A DNA stretch of 64,000 bases from positions 17,585-81,584 of the forward strand of contig CACBCS010000008.1 of the NCBI GenBank assembly GCA_902537815.1, in the 5' to 3' direction. The first letter of the stretch is position 1; each line of letters opens with the position of its first letter. This document shows, one piece after another, positions 16,605-25,488 of the stretch. The notes beneath the pieces were generated by a model. That model did no database searches and was not told the DNA's origin. It worked only from the letters and a program-made list of their open reading frames with translations. The translations under genes were made by a program, and so were the position numbers. Source of the DNA: an uncultured Pseudohongiella sp. GTDB lineage: Bacteria; Pseudomonadota; Gammaproteobacteria; Pseudomonadales; Pseudohongiellaceae.

Positions 16605-18983
16605 CTAAGGTGAGCTGATTGGCTCGGGCAGGGCGTAGGCATAGACCCAACCCCCGCCCACTTCAGGCTCCTCGTCATCTTCATTGACCTGAGTTTCAAG
16701 CTGTAGAATGCCACCGCCTTCCGGCACCGTTATAACGACATACTGCCGTCCCGATTTCGGACTGATATAGCTCATCGGCGTCGCGGTTGAGGCGGCTGGC
16801 AACTCATCAGTCCAGAGTTCCTGGCCATTCAGGACATCGATGGCTCTGACTTTGCTGTCCGTTACGCCCGCGTTAATAATCAGTCCGCCTCCTGTGACCA
16901 TGGAACCGGCGGTGTAGAACATGCCCATCGGCAAGGGCAATCTGGTGGGGATCCCTAAAGGCCCCATGTCGGTTGTGGTTCCCAGTGGACGGCGCCAGAG
17001 AACATCCTGACTGGCAAGATCGACCACGGCGATTTCCCCATAGGGCGGTTTGAGACAGGGAGCGAAAACAGACGACAGAAAGAAGAACGAATAGACAGCA
17101 TAGGGCGTTCCGGCCTGGGCGCCGCCGATGCCGTAGTTGTACCCCGTTTCTGTTTCGGCCCTCGGAATGAGGCGCACGACAGAGGGGTTATGCAGAGAAT
17201 TGACCACCATCAGGTGGTTGACCTCGTCCACAGCCACGCTGCCCCAGTTCATTCCGCCACCGACGCCCGGGTAATACAGTGAACCGTAACCGGTGGTGGG
17301 CGGAGTTAGGGGTCCCTCGTAGCGCATCCGCTTGAACTGAATGCGACAGGAAGCGTGATCAAAAGGCGTGATGCCCCACATGTCTGCTTCTCTGAGTCGT
17401 TCATGATCAAATCTCGGCATGCCCACCGAAAAAGGCTGAGTCGGGTCGGTAAATTCTTCCGGAATATCGGTCTGTGGCGTTGGCAGTTCCGCAACCTCGG
17501 TAACCGGCTCACCGGTTTCCCGGTCAAGGACAAAAATCTGTGCTCGCTTGGTCGGGACGATTACCACTTTACGCAGCGTGCCATTGATCGGGATGTCTGC
17601 CAGAGTCGGTTGTGAAGGAACGTCATAGTCCCAAATGTCGTGGTGCGTGGTCTGGAAATGCCAGCGCACGCGACCGTTTTCAGTGTCCAGCGCCACGACC
17701 GAACTGGCGTACTTTTCCATTGCTTCGCTGCGGTGACCGCCAAAATAATCCGGCGTTGCATTGCCTGTGGGGACGTAGACCAGTCCCAGCTCCTCATCCG
17801 TGCTGGTCAGGCTCCAGACGTTTGGCGTTCCCCGCGTGTAGGTCTCACCCTCCGCAGGAAGGCCTATGCGGTCCTCCCGTCCCATGTCCCAGGCCCATTT
17901 CAATGCACCGGTCACCGGATCGAAACCCCGAACGACGCCGGACGGTTCTTCGGTTTCCTGGTTATCCAGAACCCAGCCGCCTAAGACGAGAGTATCATTA
18001 GCGACAGTGGGGGGAGAGGTCACAAAATAGTAACCTGGTTTGATTTCCCCCATGCCCGTCAGCAGATTGACCTCTCCCTCATCGCCAAAGTCTGAGCAGG
18101 TCTCGCCAGTTTCCTTGCTCACCGCAATCAGCCTCGCGTCCGTTGTGGCCGTGATAATTCGCTCCGGACAGTTGCTGTCCGCCTGCTCTGGCGGGCTGGC
18201 ATAGTAGGTGACGCCACGGCAGGTGTCCCAGAACCCTATTCGCGCAGACTGGATTTCCGGATCATATCGCCAGCGCTCCTCGCCGCTATCCGGATCGAGC
18301 GCCAGAATGACGTTTCGACCGGTACACAAATAGAGCCCATCATCGATTTGAATCGGTGTGCCTTTAAATTCTCCGGGTACGCCTGTTCTGGTAGTCCATG
18401 CAGGCTCCATTTGTCCCACGTTGGTGGTGTTGATCTGTGCGGTGGGGGCAAAGCGTGTGCCGCGCTGGCTTGCCCCATAATGTCGCCACTGGCCTGTGTC
18501 ATCGAAGACCTGCCCGGTGCCCGCTGCAGTGGGTACCTTGACCTCGTATCTGCCATTGGTGGCGAACAGGGCAACAACCAGAATTGCCAGGGCGGCGGCG
18601 ACGGGACGGGTGGCCGGCAGCTGTAGTAGGGCATCAGGCTCTCGCTGCAGCAGACCCCGTCTGACTCTGGGTAACAGGAACCACAGGCCCAGAACAGTGA
18701 ACAGGCCAACGCGCGGCATGAGTTGCCAGGGGTCAAGACCCACTTCGAACAGGGCCCAGAGGTAGGTCACACCCAGGAAAGCGCCGTACAGTTTTGCTCC
18801 CTCCGGTTTGCCCCGAAACAGCAGCAGGGCGACTGTGATCAGGAGCAGACCCGCACCCAGGTAGTAGGGCGAACCTCCGAGAAAGGCCAGTGTCCACCCC
18901 TGAAGGCTCAAGCCAACCCCGCATAAAGCCAGTACCACAGCTAACAGCCGTGGTTTCACATAATTACCCTGTGCCTGAGACAA
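16605..18983 (-). CDS. membrane-bound PQQ-dependent dehydrogenase (glucose/quinate/shikimate type)
   Basis: A 792-residue quinoprotein. TTG 18983 is chosen as start because AGGAGA lies eight bases upstream and the product then has the usual length; an upstream ATG would add 52 unrelated residues. Residues about 10-125 form five transmembrane helices, as in Gcd, followed by an eight-bladed PQQ propeller. Landmarks are DDTGQWRHYGASQRGTRFAP, the W-blade repeats, HHDIWDYDVPSQPTLADI holding the probable catalytic aspartate, and GMPRFDHERLREADMWG. It oxidises sugars or polyols in the periplasm and passes electrons to ubiquinone. It is transcribed divergently from a soluble quinoprotein. Confidence 0.9.
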   Translation of the reverse strand: MSQAQGNYVKPRLLAVVLALCGVGLSLQGWTLAFLGGSPYYLGAGLLLITVALLLFRGKPEGAKLYGAFLGVTYLWALFEVGLDPWQLMPRVGLFTVLGLWFLLPRVRRGLLQREPDALLQLPATRPVAAALAILVVALFATNGRYEVKVPTAAGTGQVFDDTGQWRHYGASQRGTRFAPTAQINTTNVGQMEPAWTTRTGVPGEFKGTPIQIDDGLYLCTGRNVILALDPDSGEERWRYDPEIQSARIGFWDTCRGVTYYASPPEQADSNCPERIITATTDARLIAVSKETGETCSDFGDEGEVNLLTGMGEIKPGYYFVTSPPTVANDTLVLGGWVLDNQETEEPSGVVRGFDPVTGALKWAWDMGREDRIGLPAEGETYTRGTPNVWSLTSTDEELGLVYVPTGNATPDYFGGHRSEAMEKYASSVVALDTENGRVRWHFQTTHHDIWDYDVPSQPTLADIPINGTLRKVVIVPTKRAQIFVLDRETGEPVTEVAELPTPQTDIPEEFTDPTQPFSVGMPRFDHERLREADMWGITPFDHASCRIQFKRMRYEGPLTPPTTGYGSLYYPGVGGGMNWGSVAVDEVNHLMVVNSLHNPSVVRLIPRAETETGYNYGIGGAQAGTPYAVYSFFFLSSVFAPCLKPPYGEIAVVDLASQDVLWRRPLGTTTDMGPLGIPTRLPLPMGMFYTAGSMVTGGGLIINAGVTDSKVRAIDVLNGQELWTDELPAASTATPMSYISPKSGRQYVVITVPEGGGILQLETQVNEDDEEPEVGGGWVYAYALPEPISSP

Positions 18984-19157
18984 CGAAATCTCTCCTGTAA
19001 ACGTCCACTCGTGCGAAGATGATCGCATAGATCGGGTCAATGCTCGATACGGTGTTGTCTGTTTTACGGGTTGTACCCTATTGCGCATTCTGCGATAGGC
19101 ATAGACCTTCCCAGCCAGAGACTTTATGCTCTGTCGCATAATAAAAAGGAACTGATC

Positions 19158-20912
19158 ATGCCTTGTAACCTATCCCGAACCGCCCTGGTCACAGGGTTGG
19201 CACTGCTGGCCCCATTCGCGATGCACGCGCAGCATTCGCAGCAGCTGCTGGAGAGTTATACCCCCGTCACTTACACAGAAATTGAAAATCCCGACCCCAG
19301 CGAGTGGTTAATGTGGCGACGTACCCAGAATCACTGGGGCTATAGCCCGCTTGATCAGATCAACAAAGAGTCAGTGGGCGACCTCCGGCTGGCCTGGGCC
19401 TGGACCATGGAGCCGGGCATGCAGGAGACAACTCCGCTGGTACGAGATGGCATCATGTTCCTGCCTCAGGCCTGCGACTTTATTGAGGCAGTGGATGCCC
19501 GCGATGGAACTCCCATCTGGGAATATCGACGTGAGCGGGTCGATCACGCAGCTTCATTGTCCTGTGCCAATCGCAATGCGACGCTCTATGGCGACAAGCT
19601 TTACATCGCAACCGGCGACGCCTATCTGGTGGCGCTGAGTGTCCTGACGGGAGAGGTGAGCTGGGAACGGCAGATCGGTGACTGGACAATTGGTCAGCAC
19701 TATTCAGGCGGTCCGCAGATACTGGATGGCAAAGTGGTTGTCGGGATGTCCGGCTGCTATTACATCAATACCGGCTGCTGGATTACCGCACACGACCCGG
19801 AGACTGGAGAGGAGATCTGGCGAACCAACACGGTTCCGAAAATCGGGGAGCCGGGCGGTGAGACCTGGGGCGACGTGCCCAATGAGGAGCGAAGGGGGGG
19901 CTCTGCGTGGATGCCGTCGAGCTACGACCCTGAGCTGGATATGATTTATGTGGGGGTTGCCGTACCCATTCCCTGGGGTGAAATTCAGCGGGATACCCGC
20001 GATGGAGATGTTCTGTATACGAACTCGACCCTAGCGCTCAATGCCGACAACGGTGAAATTGAATGGTATTTCCAGTACATACCGGGGGGAAATTGGGATC
20101 TGGATCATCCCTTCGAACGGATCATTGTAGAGTCAGAGGTGATTCCGTATGCCGATTCTGTCGACTGGATCAATCCGAATATCGTCTCCAATGAAAGTCG
20201 AAAGCTGATTACCGGTGTTCCCGGAAAAACCGGCATCGTCTGGACTCTTGATGCCGCCACCGGCGAGTTTTTATGGGCTAAGGAAACCAGCTATCAGAAC
20301 GTCATTGTTGGTGTGGATATCGAAAATCACAAAGGCATCACCAATGAGAATCTTGAGATTACCGAAATCCGCCAGCGGCGCTTCGTCTGCCCTTCTACCA
20401 CCGGCGGTATCAACTGGAATTCGGTTGGCTACAGTCCTGATACGAACGCCTTGTATGTACCCAGTAACAATGTCTGCATGGATTACTACCTGAATCCTGT
20501 GAATCCTGTGCTTGGTGGCTATCACAGTTCCGCGACCCAGAGAAAACTGCCGCCGGAAGACTTCGACGGGCAGGTGGGTATGTTCTCCGCGATTGATGTC
20601 GCAACCGGTGAAGAAAAGTGGACTTATCGGCAGCGTGCTGGTGTTGCCGGTTCGGTGCTGACCACCGGCGGCGGCCTGGTTTTTGTCTCCGACGATGCGC
20701 GACGTTTTCGCGCCTTTGACGCGGATTCAGGAGAGGTGCTCTGGGAGCAGATTCTGAACTCCTCCGCGGGAGGGTTTCCGATGACTTATGAGCTTGATGG
20801 GGTACAGTATCTGGCAATCGCTGCTGGCGGCGGGGTCAACTACCGGATGATGACGCCTGAAATCCGTCAGCGACGGGGTGGCAATATCCTTTACGTCTTC
20901 AGGCTGCCCTGA
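19158..20912 (+). CDS. soluble periplasmic PQQ-dependent alcohol dehydrogenase-like quinoprotein
   Basis: A 584-residue protein with a signal peptide (cleavage near MHAQ, residue 24); AAGGAA lies eight bases before the ATG. The mature part is a PQQ propeller: EWLMWRRTQNHWGYSPLDQI, the blade repeats ALNADNGEIEWYFQY and AIDVATGEEKWTYR, GVPGKTGIVWTLDAATGEFLW, and GGNWDLDHPFERI at the expected catalytic aspartate position. No cytochrome c domain (CxxCH) is fused, so a separate electron acceptor is needed. The adjacent-cysteine pair of methanol dehydrogenases was not seen. It is a paralogue of the protein at 49725-51473. Substrate is probably an alcohol. Confidence 0.88.
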   Translation: MPCNLSRTALVTGLALLAPFAMHAQHSQQLLESYTPVTYTEIENPDPSEWLMWRRTQNHWGYSPLDQINKESVGDLRLAWAWTMEPGMQETTPLVRDGIMFLPQACDFIEAVDARDGTPIWEYRRERVDHAASLSCANRNATLYGDKLYIATGDAYLVALSVLTGEVSWERQIGDWTIGQHYSGGPQILDGKVVVGMSGCYYINTGCWITAHDPETGEEIWRTNTVPKIGEPGGETWGDVPNEERRGGSAWMPSSYDPELDMIYVGVAVPIPWGEIQRDTRDGDVLYTNSTLALNADNGEIEWYFQYIPGGNWDLDHPFERIIVESEVIPYADSVDWINPNIVSNESRKLITGVPGKTGIVWTLDAATGEFLWAKETSYQNVIVGVDIENHKGITNENLEITEIRQRRFVCPSTTGGINWNSVGYSPDTNALYVPSNNVCMDYYLNPVNPVLGGYHSSATQRKLPPEDFDGQVGMFSAIDVATGEEKWTYRQRAGVAGSVLTTGGGLVFVSDDARRFRAFDADSGEVLWEQILNSSAGGFPMTYELDGVQYLAIAAGGGVNYRMMTPEIRQRRGGNILYVFRLP

Positions 20913-20963
20913 ACGTTGAGGTGTCTCAGAAGTCCCGTCGGCGGGTATCGCTGACTGAACCGT

Positions 20964-21752
20964 TTATTTGTTGCGCCAGTTCGGGGGGCGTTTCTCTCGA
21001 AACGCAAGCCGCGCTTCTTTGCTGTCTTCGCTGGAAAAGGCTTCTGACAGCGCCTTGAGTGCGACATCTGGCACCTCTGAGAACGCCATGTCTTCCATTT
21101 GGAAAAGCAGCTTTCGGGTTCTTTTGATCGCAAGCGGAGACATCGCGGCAATTTTGGCAGCCATTCTCTGGGTCTCTGCTTCTAGAGAAGCGGCCGGCAC
21201 AGTTTTGGTAATAAGACCCATGCTGGAAGCGTCGAGAGCGCTGATCGGCTCGCCGGTATAGATCAGTTCTGCCGCTTTCATTCTGCCGATCAGACGCTGC
21301 AAGAACCAGACATGCATACCGGGAGGACCTGCCAGATTGGGAACGGCCGGGTAGCCGAAATCAGCATCATCCGCGGCGATGATCAGATCTCCGGCAAAAG
21401 CCAGAGTGCAGGCGCCTTCCCGGGCATAGCCCTGCACCATAGTGATCAGCGGTTTAGAAAGAGACCGGCAAATCGCCAGGGTGTCGACGTAGAATAGGCG
21501 AAGAAATTTCTCCATTTCCTCCTGTTCAAACGCCTCTACAAATTTGATGTCCAGCCCGCCTGAGAGACCTTTGCCGCTTCCCGACAGAATGATCACTCTG
21601 CAGTCAGGATCGGCTTCTGCCTGCCGCAGCGCGTGGTGATATTCGCGCGTCAGTGCCTCATCAATGAGATTCAGGGGCGGCCGGTCCAGCACAATATGCG
21701 CAATTCCCTCAGCAACGCGGTAACGCAGACCACTGTAGGGTGATTCACACAT
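20964..21752 (-). CDS. enoyl-CoA hydratase/isomerase-family protein with altered active site
   Basis: A 262-residue crotonase-fold enzyme. The CoA/oxyanion loop GLSGGLDIKF is present, as is the second oxyanion segment around REGACTLAFAGDLIIAADDADFGYP. The two glutamates that add water in rat crotonase (E144, E164) align with T116 and A136 here, with the same 20-residue spacing, so it should not be a canonical hydratase. An isomerase, thioesterase or lyase reaction is more likely; crotonases with other residues at these sites are known. The gene follows, with zero spacing, the small lipoprotein gene at 21753-22163. Confidence 0.8.
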   Translation of the reverse strand: MCESPYSGLRYRVAEGIAHIVLDRPPLNLIDEALTREYHHALRQAEADPDCRVIILSGSGKGLSGGLDIKFVEAFEQEEMEKFLRLFYVDTLAICRSLSKPLITMVQGYAREGACTLAFAGDLIIAADDADFGYPAVPNLAGPPGMHVWFLQRLIGRMKAAELIYTGEPISALDASSMGLITKTVPAASLEAETQRMAAKIAAMSPLAIKRTRKLLFQMEDMAFSEVPDVALKALSEAFSSEDSKEARLAFREKRPPNWRNK

Positions 21753-22163
21753 TTATTGCCGCGTGCCGGTGATGGTGAGGTTGCCGGACTGGGTATACAG
21801 GGTGCCGGCGAACCGGTTCCCGTTAACGGTGCCATTGAAATTGAGGCGCTGCACAGACCCGGCCGGCTTCAGCGGGTTAGTCGCGTTTGCCGACCAGGAC
21901 ATGCGGCTGCCGGCGAGTTCGAGTTCATCGACCTGCAGACTGAGCTCTCCTTCCACCTTCACGCCACTTTTTTCGCTGATATGCCAGACTCCGGCGCGTT
22001 GCTGGCCAGGAAGCTCATACACGACATCCCAGCTGCCCTCTGCGACATACGGGATATCGCAGCTCAGAAGAAAAAGAAACACGCAACCCACCATCAGCGG
22101 GCGGCGAGCTAATGTCAGGAAGGTTTTCGCTCCCAATGACTGGTGCATAGTTGTTTCGCTCAT
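21753..22163 (-). CDS. small lipoprotein of unknown function
   Basis: A 136-residue product. Its N-terminal hydrophobic stretch ends in FLLSC (Cys 35), a probable lipobox, after a long positively charged leader; internal methionines (residue 6 or 24) could be the real start. The rest is a predicted beta-rich domain (GSWDVVYELPGQQRAGVW, VQRLNFNGTVNGNRFAGTLYT) resembling small secreted proteins such as that at 29302-29661. Its stop codon is immediately followed by the crotonase-like ATG, so the two are co-transcribed. No function recognised. Confidence 0.65.
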   Translation of the reverse strand: MSETTMHQSLGAKTFLTLARRPLMVGCVFLFLLSCDIPYVAEGSWDVVYELPGQQRAGVWHISEKSGVKVEGELSLQVDELELAGSRMSWSANATNPLKPAGSVQRLNFNGTVNGNRFAGTLYTQSGNLTITGTRQ

Positions 22164-23116
22164 TGGACAAGGCGGCTGTGGCTAGCCGGAAGGATAACCG
22201 ATCCCAGCGAGCTTTCGATGATTTCCCGAATCTCTTCGGCTAGCTGCTTGTAGAAGTTCCTGACCGGCGAAGTGTTACGCCAGACCAGCGCATGGTTGCG
22301 AACCACGTTGATGCCTTCCACATCAGTGACTCTTAGCTCTTTTTTATCCCTGATTTCTGATTTGACGTAGAGTGCAGGCAGAAAAGCGATGCCCATACCC
22401 ATAACCACCATCTGTCTGAGGGTGTCGAGGCTGGTCCCCTCGTAATCTCTGCGGACTACTGCCCCTACACGCTCGCACAGCTCCGTAATTTGGCGATGGA
22501 ACAGGTGGTGTTCGCTGATTGTTAGTACTGGCTCTCCAAGCAGATCCATGCGGTTTATTCGAGCCTTGCTCCCTAGGCGATGATCCTTGGCGAGTGCTAG
22601 TTTGAGCGGTTCCCTAAATAGGGGCGCGACGACAAGTTCTTTGGACATGATTGGTAGTGTGGTGAGAATCAGATCGTGTTGACCATTGATTAGGCCAGTT
22701 TCAAGATCACTGGGCGTGTCTTCGCGGACATAGAGTTTTAGCTCGGTGTAGCGATCGTGGACAGGATTTAGGATGTGGGGAAGCAAATACGGCCCAAGAG
22801 TTGGGGTAACGCCAAGTCTATAAGTTCCCATACCACCTCCAGAGAGTAGCGCGGCCTGAGTGGTAAATCCTTGCGCTTCCTCAAGTACACGTCGTGCGCT
22901 GAGCAGAAGTTCACGGCCCTGAGGAGTGGTGTTGATGCCTTTTCTGGTGCGTTCGAATAGTTGAATATTGAGCGCCTTTTCCATGACGCCTACTTGGTTG
23001 CTAAGTGTCGGTTGAGTGATGTTGAGGCGGAAAGCTGCTTGTCGGAAGCTGCCATACTCAGCCACCGCGGCAAAATACTGCAGCTGCTTCAGTGAGAGAT
23101 TTCCCAGTGTATTCAA
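22160..23116 (-). CDS. OxyR-like LysR-family regulator lacking the peroxidatic cysteine
   Basis: A 318-residue LysR-type regulator starting at TTG 23116. Residues about 8-65 hold the winged helix-turn-helix (LKQLQYFAAVAEYGSFRQAA, TQPTLSNQV). The effector domain aligns without gaps to E. coli OxyR around its redox centre: OxyR C199 corresponds to L205, while C208 corresponds to C214, the only cysteine in the protein. The flanks TSLDTLRQMV and GIAFLPAL match OxyR closely. It therefore cannot form the OxyR disulfide and may sense something else or be constitutive. It is divergent from a carbonic-anhydrase-like gene and a SulP carrier, with an OxyR-type operator between them. Confidence 0.85.
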   Translation of the reverse strand: MNTLGNLSLKQLQYFAAVAEYGSFRQAAFRLNITQPTLSNQVGVMEKALNIQLFERTRKGINTTPQGRELLLSARRVLEEAQGFTTQAALLSGGGMGTYRLGVTPTLGPYLLPHILNPVHDRYTELKLYVREDTPSDLETGLINGQHDLILTTLPIMSKELVVAPLFREPLKLALAKDHRLGSKARINRMDLLGEPVLTISEHHLFHRQITELCERVGAVVRRDYEGTSLDTLRQMVVMGMGIAFLPALYVKSEIRDKKELRVTDVEGINVVRNHALVWRNTSPVRNFYKQLAEEIREIIESSLGSVILPASHSRLVQ

Positions 23117-23127
23117 GTTGACACCAC

Positions 23128-23164
23128 TGATTACCGGTCTATGTTGTATATAGATAAAATCTAT
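23128..23164. promoter_or_regulatory. OxyR/LysR-type operator
   Basis: The sequence 23150-23164 reads ATAGATAAAATCTAT, a perfect fit to the OxyR half-site pattern ATAGntnnnanCTAT, inside a perfect inverted repeat (TATAGAT-AAA-ATCTATA, 23149-23165). Exactly seven bases upstream, as in the four-element OxyR site, is another CTAT (23139-23142); its ATAG partner is degenerate. It lies between the divergent OxyR-like gene and the 23262 gene, so autoregulation and control of the carbon module are both plausible. Confidence 0.7.
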
Positions 23165-23261
23165 AACGAAATTCTGTTTATATCAATATTCTTTCATATA
23201 ACAGCTTAATAAAATAGCAATTCGATCAAAACACCACGCATTTGCGAATAGAGAGACCATA

Positions 23262-23741
23262 ATGATTTCGAGTATTTCAGAAGCAGACATTGAGAAGGCA
23301 CGCGAGTCTTGGGGTAATGCCTTAATCGAGATTTCGATCGCTTTCGAGGAGCGTGGTATTGAGGCCGCGAGAAAACTAGCTAGTGATGCGATAGATAGCG
23401 TGTATGGCTATGGTCATGGCCCAGTCCTATTTAAACCGACGATGGCCAGTGGAGAGCAAACGTTTCGTCCCACCAAAGAAGGAGCTTTGGCATATTTTGT
23501 TGGACACAGCGATGAATATCCGCTCGACGGAGGCTTTGGTATTAAGGGATGGCGTAAAGTGGTGTCAGAGACCTCTGAATGCTTCATCGACGGAAATATT
23601 GCAATGTGGATGGGATGGGTAACTTTTACAGATAAAAATGGATCGGTTACGCAAGTGGATAAAAGTTGGGGATATAAGAAAGATGAGGCTGGTGTGTTAA
23701 GGATCGTTCTACACCATTCGTCCTTACCTTACTCCCCCTAA
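23262..23741 (+). CDS. iota-class carbonic anhydrase-like protein (COG4337)
   Basis: A 159-residue protein without signal peptide. Its motifs are GYGHGPVLFKPT, FRPTKEGALAYFVGH, a GWRKVV strand, and the C-terminal RIVLHHSSLPY (H151-H152-S153-S154). These match the COG4337 / CaMKII-association-like fold family that includes the diatom LCIP63 and bacterial iota carbonic anhydrases, whose signature is a terminal H(H)HSS. Databases often mislabel such proteins as phosphoribosyl-AMP cyclohydrolases. The predicted role is cytoplasmic interconversion of CO2 and bicarbonate. It is followed by a SulP transporter after 82 bases and preceded by an OxyR-type operator. Codon use is AT-rich. Family call from memory; activity is inferred. 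Confidence 0.65.
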   Translation: MISSISEADIEKARESWGNALIEISIAFEERGIEAARKLASDAIDSVYGYGHGPVLFKPTMASGEQTFRPTKEGALAYFVGHSDEYPLDGGFGIKGWRKVVSETSECFIDGNIAMWMGWVTFTDKNGSVTQVDKSWGYKKDEAGVLRIVLHHSSLPYSP

Positions 23742-23823
23742 AATCTATGTCGCTCTTGGGCGGATGGCTAGAGTAGAGATTTTCGGAACTTTGTGTTTGT
23801 TCAGACAAGCTAGGAAGACCTAA

Positions 23824-25488
23824 ATGATAGATTTCAAAACAAAAGACCTCAAGGGAGACCTTTTTGGTGGGCTTACCGCGGGCGTCGTTGCGTTGCCATT
23901 AGCTCTGGCTTTCGGTGAGGCTTCAGGCGCGGGCCCAATTGCCGGTTTATACGGCGCAATCTTCGTTGGTTTTTTTGCATCTCTATTTGGTGGCACAGGC
24001 TCTCAAGTAACGGGACCTACTGGACCTATGGTTGTTGTCTTTGCGGGCGTTTTTGCGACGCTGGACGGCAATCCTTCTCTTGTGTTTACCACGGTTGTCC
24101 TGGCCGGTGCTATACAGGTAGCTCTGGGAGTTTTTAAGCTTGGCCAATACATCCGATTGGTACCCTATCCAGTGATATCAGGATTCATGAGTGGCATCGG
24201 CTGCATAATCATCGCGCTTCAGACCTCTCTTCTGCTTGGCCATGAACCGAGAGACAGCGGAACCATCGGTGCGCTTATGGAAATTCCTCGTGCTGTGGCT
24301 GACCCAAACATTGCGGCGCTAATTCTGGGAGTGCTAACGCTTTTGATTGCGTTCAAATGGCCGGCGAGACTGGCTAAAATCGTGCCTCCACCCCTAGCGG
24401 CTCTGATTATTGGCACGCTTGCCAGTCTTTTCCTGTCCGGCGCTCCGACTCTGGGTGACATTCCCACAGGATTACCTAGTTTCATCATGCCTAGCTTTAA
24501 TCAGGAAACATTTTTGATCGTTCTCCAAGCAGCTATAACCTTGGCGCTACTCGGGTCAATCGATAGCTTGCTTACGTCGCTGGTGGCAGACAATATGACT
24601 CGCACTCGGCATAACTCGAATCGAGAGTTAATCGGACAGGGTATCGGTAATATGGTGGCCGGTCTATTCGGAGGTATAGCAAGCGCCGGTGCGACCATGA
24701 GAACGATGATCAACATCCGAACTGGTGGTACTACTAAGATTTCTGGAATGTTCCACAGCGTCTTCTTGCTAGCAATAGTGTTAGTCCTAGCCCCTTTGGC
24801 AGAAAAAATCCCCCATACTGTGCTTGCGGGAATTCTTATAAAAACTGGATGGGACATTATTGATCGTGCTTATATTCTCAAGGCTCATCGTGGCCCACGT
24901 TGGGATCTCGCGCTAATGCTGCTAGTCCTGACGATGACCGTCTTTGTGGATCTTATCCAAGCTGTTGGTGCCGGCGTGGTGCTAGCTTCTCTCGCCTTCG
25001 TGAAACAGATCGCCGATGAACAATTGAAGTCGTTGCGAGACATTGCTGATGAAAAATTATCCACGAATTTTTCTGATGAAGAGACAAAATTAATAACTGA
25101 TGCGAATAATCGCATTAACGTATTTGACTTCGGTGGACCACTTAGCTTTGGAGCTGCGGCTGATTTCGGCTACCAAATACGAGAGAAGTCAAAAGGCCCT
25201 AGTAAGGTGATGGTCTTAGACTTTTCGAAGGTACCTTTCTTAGATGTGTCGGCGGCACGCGCAGTACAAACTGTTGCCGAAGACGGAAAGGTCTCGAATA
25301 AATTGGTTTTCATTTCAGGGATGACTGATCAGATCCGTAAAATGCTTACGGATCTGATGGGCGAGATAGTGCCTGTAGAACACTTTTTTGATTCGCGCCG
25401 CAATGCCATTGCCGCCGCAGTCGAACTCTTGGAGGATCCAGTAGAAAACTCGCCCAAAGAGTCTAACACCAAGCCTTCGCCCACCTGA
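23824..25488 (+). CDS. SulP-family anion transporter with STAS domain
   Basis: A 554-residue inner-membrane carrier; AGGAAG precedes the ATG. Residues about 10-400 form the SLC26/SulP membrane domain, with GGLTAGVVALPLALAFG in helix 1, GPTGPMVVVFAGVFA in helix 3 and NMVAGLFGGIASAGATMRT near helix 10. Residues about 430-540 are a STAS domain (INVFDFGGPLSFGAAADF, VMVLDFSKVPFLDVSAA). SulP proteins carry sulfate, bicarbonate or dicarboxylates; BicA is the bicarbonate form. Its placement directly after an iota-CA-like gene favours bicarbonate. The pair is probably one transcript under the operator at 23128-23164. Confidence 0.88.
   Translation: MIDFKTKDLKGDLFGGLTAGVVALPLALAFGEASGAGPIAGLYGAIFVGFFASLFGGTGSQVTGPTGPMVVVFAGVFATLDGNPSLVFTTVVLAGAIQVALGVFKLGQYIRLVPYPVISGFMSGIGCIIIALQTSLLLGHEPRDSGTIGALMEIPRAVADPNIAALILGVLTLLIAFKWPARLAKIVPPPLAALIIGTLASLFLSGAPTLGDIPTGLPSFIMPSFNQETFLIVLQAAITLALLGSIDSLLTSLVADNMTRTRHNSNRELIGQGIGNMVAGLFGGIASAGATMRTMINIRTGGTTKISGMFHSVFLLAIVLVLAPLAEKIPHTVLAGILIKTGWDIIDRAYILKAHRGPRWDLALMLLVLTMTVFVDLIQAVGAGVVLASLAFVKQIADEQLKSLRDIADEKLSTNFSDEETKLITDANNRINVFDFGGPLSFGAAADFGYQIREKSKGPSKVMVLDFSKVPFLDVSAARAVQTVAEDGKVSNKLVFISGMTDQIRKMLTDLMGEIVPVEHFFDSRRNAIAAAVELLEDPVENSPKESNTKPSPT

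Noticed and set aside
23262..23741. Phosphoribosyl-AMP cyclohydrolase (HisI) identity
   Set aside because: Such a label is common for this family, but HisI's Cys and metal motifs are absent, and the HHSS ending fits iota carbonic anhydrase instead.
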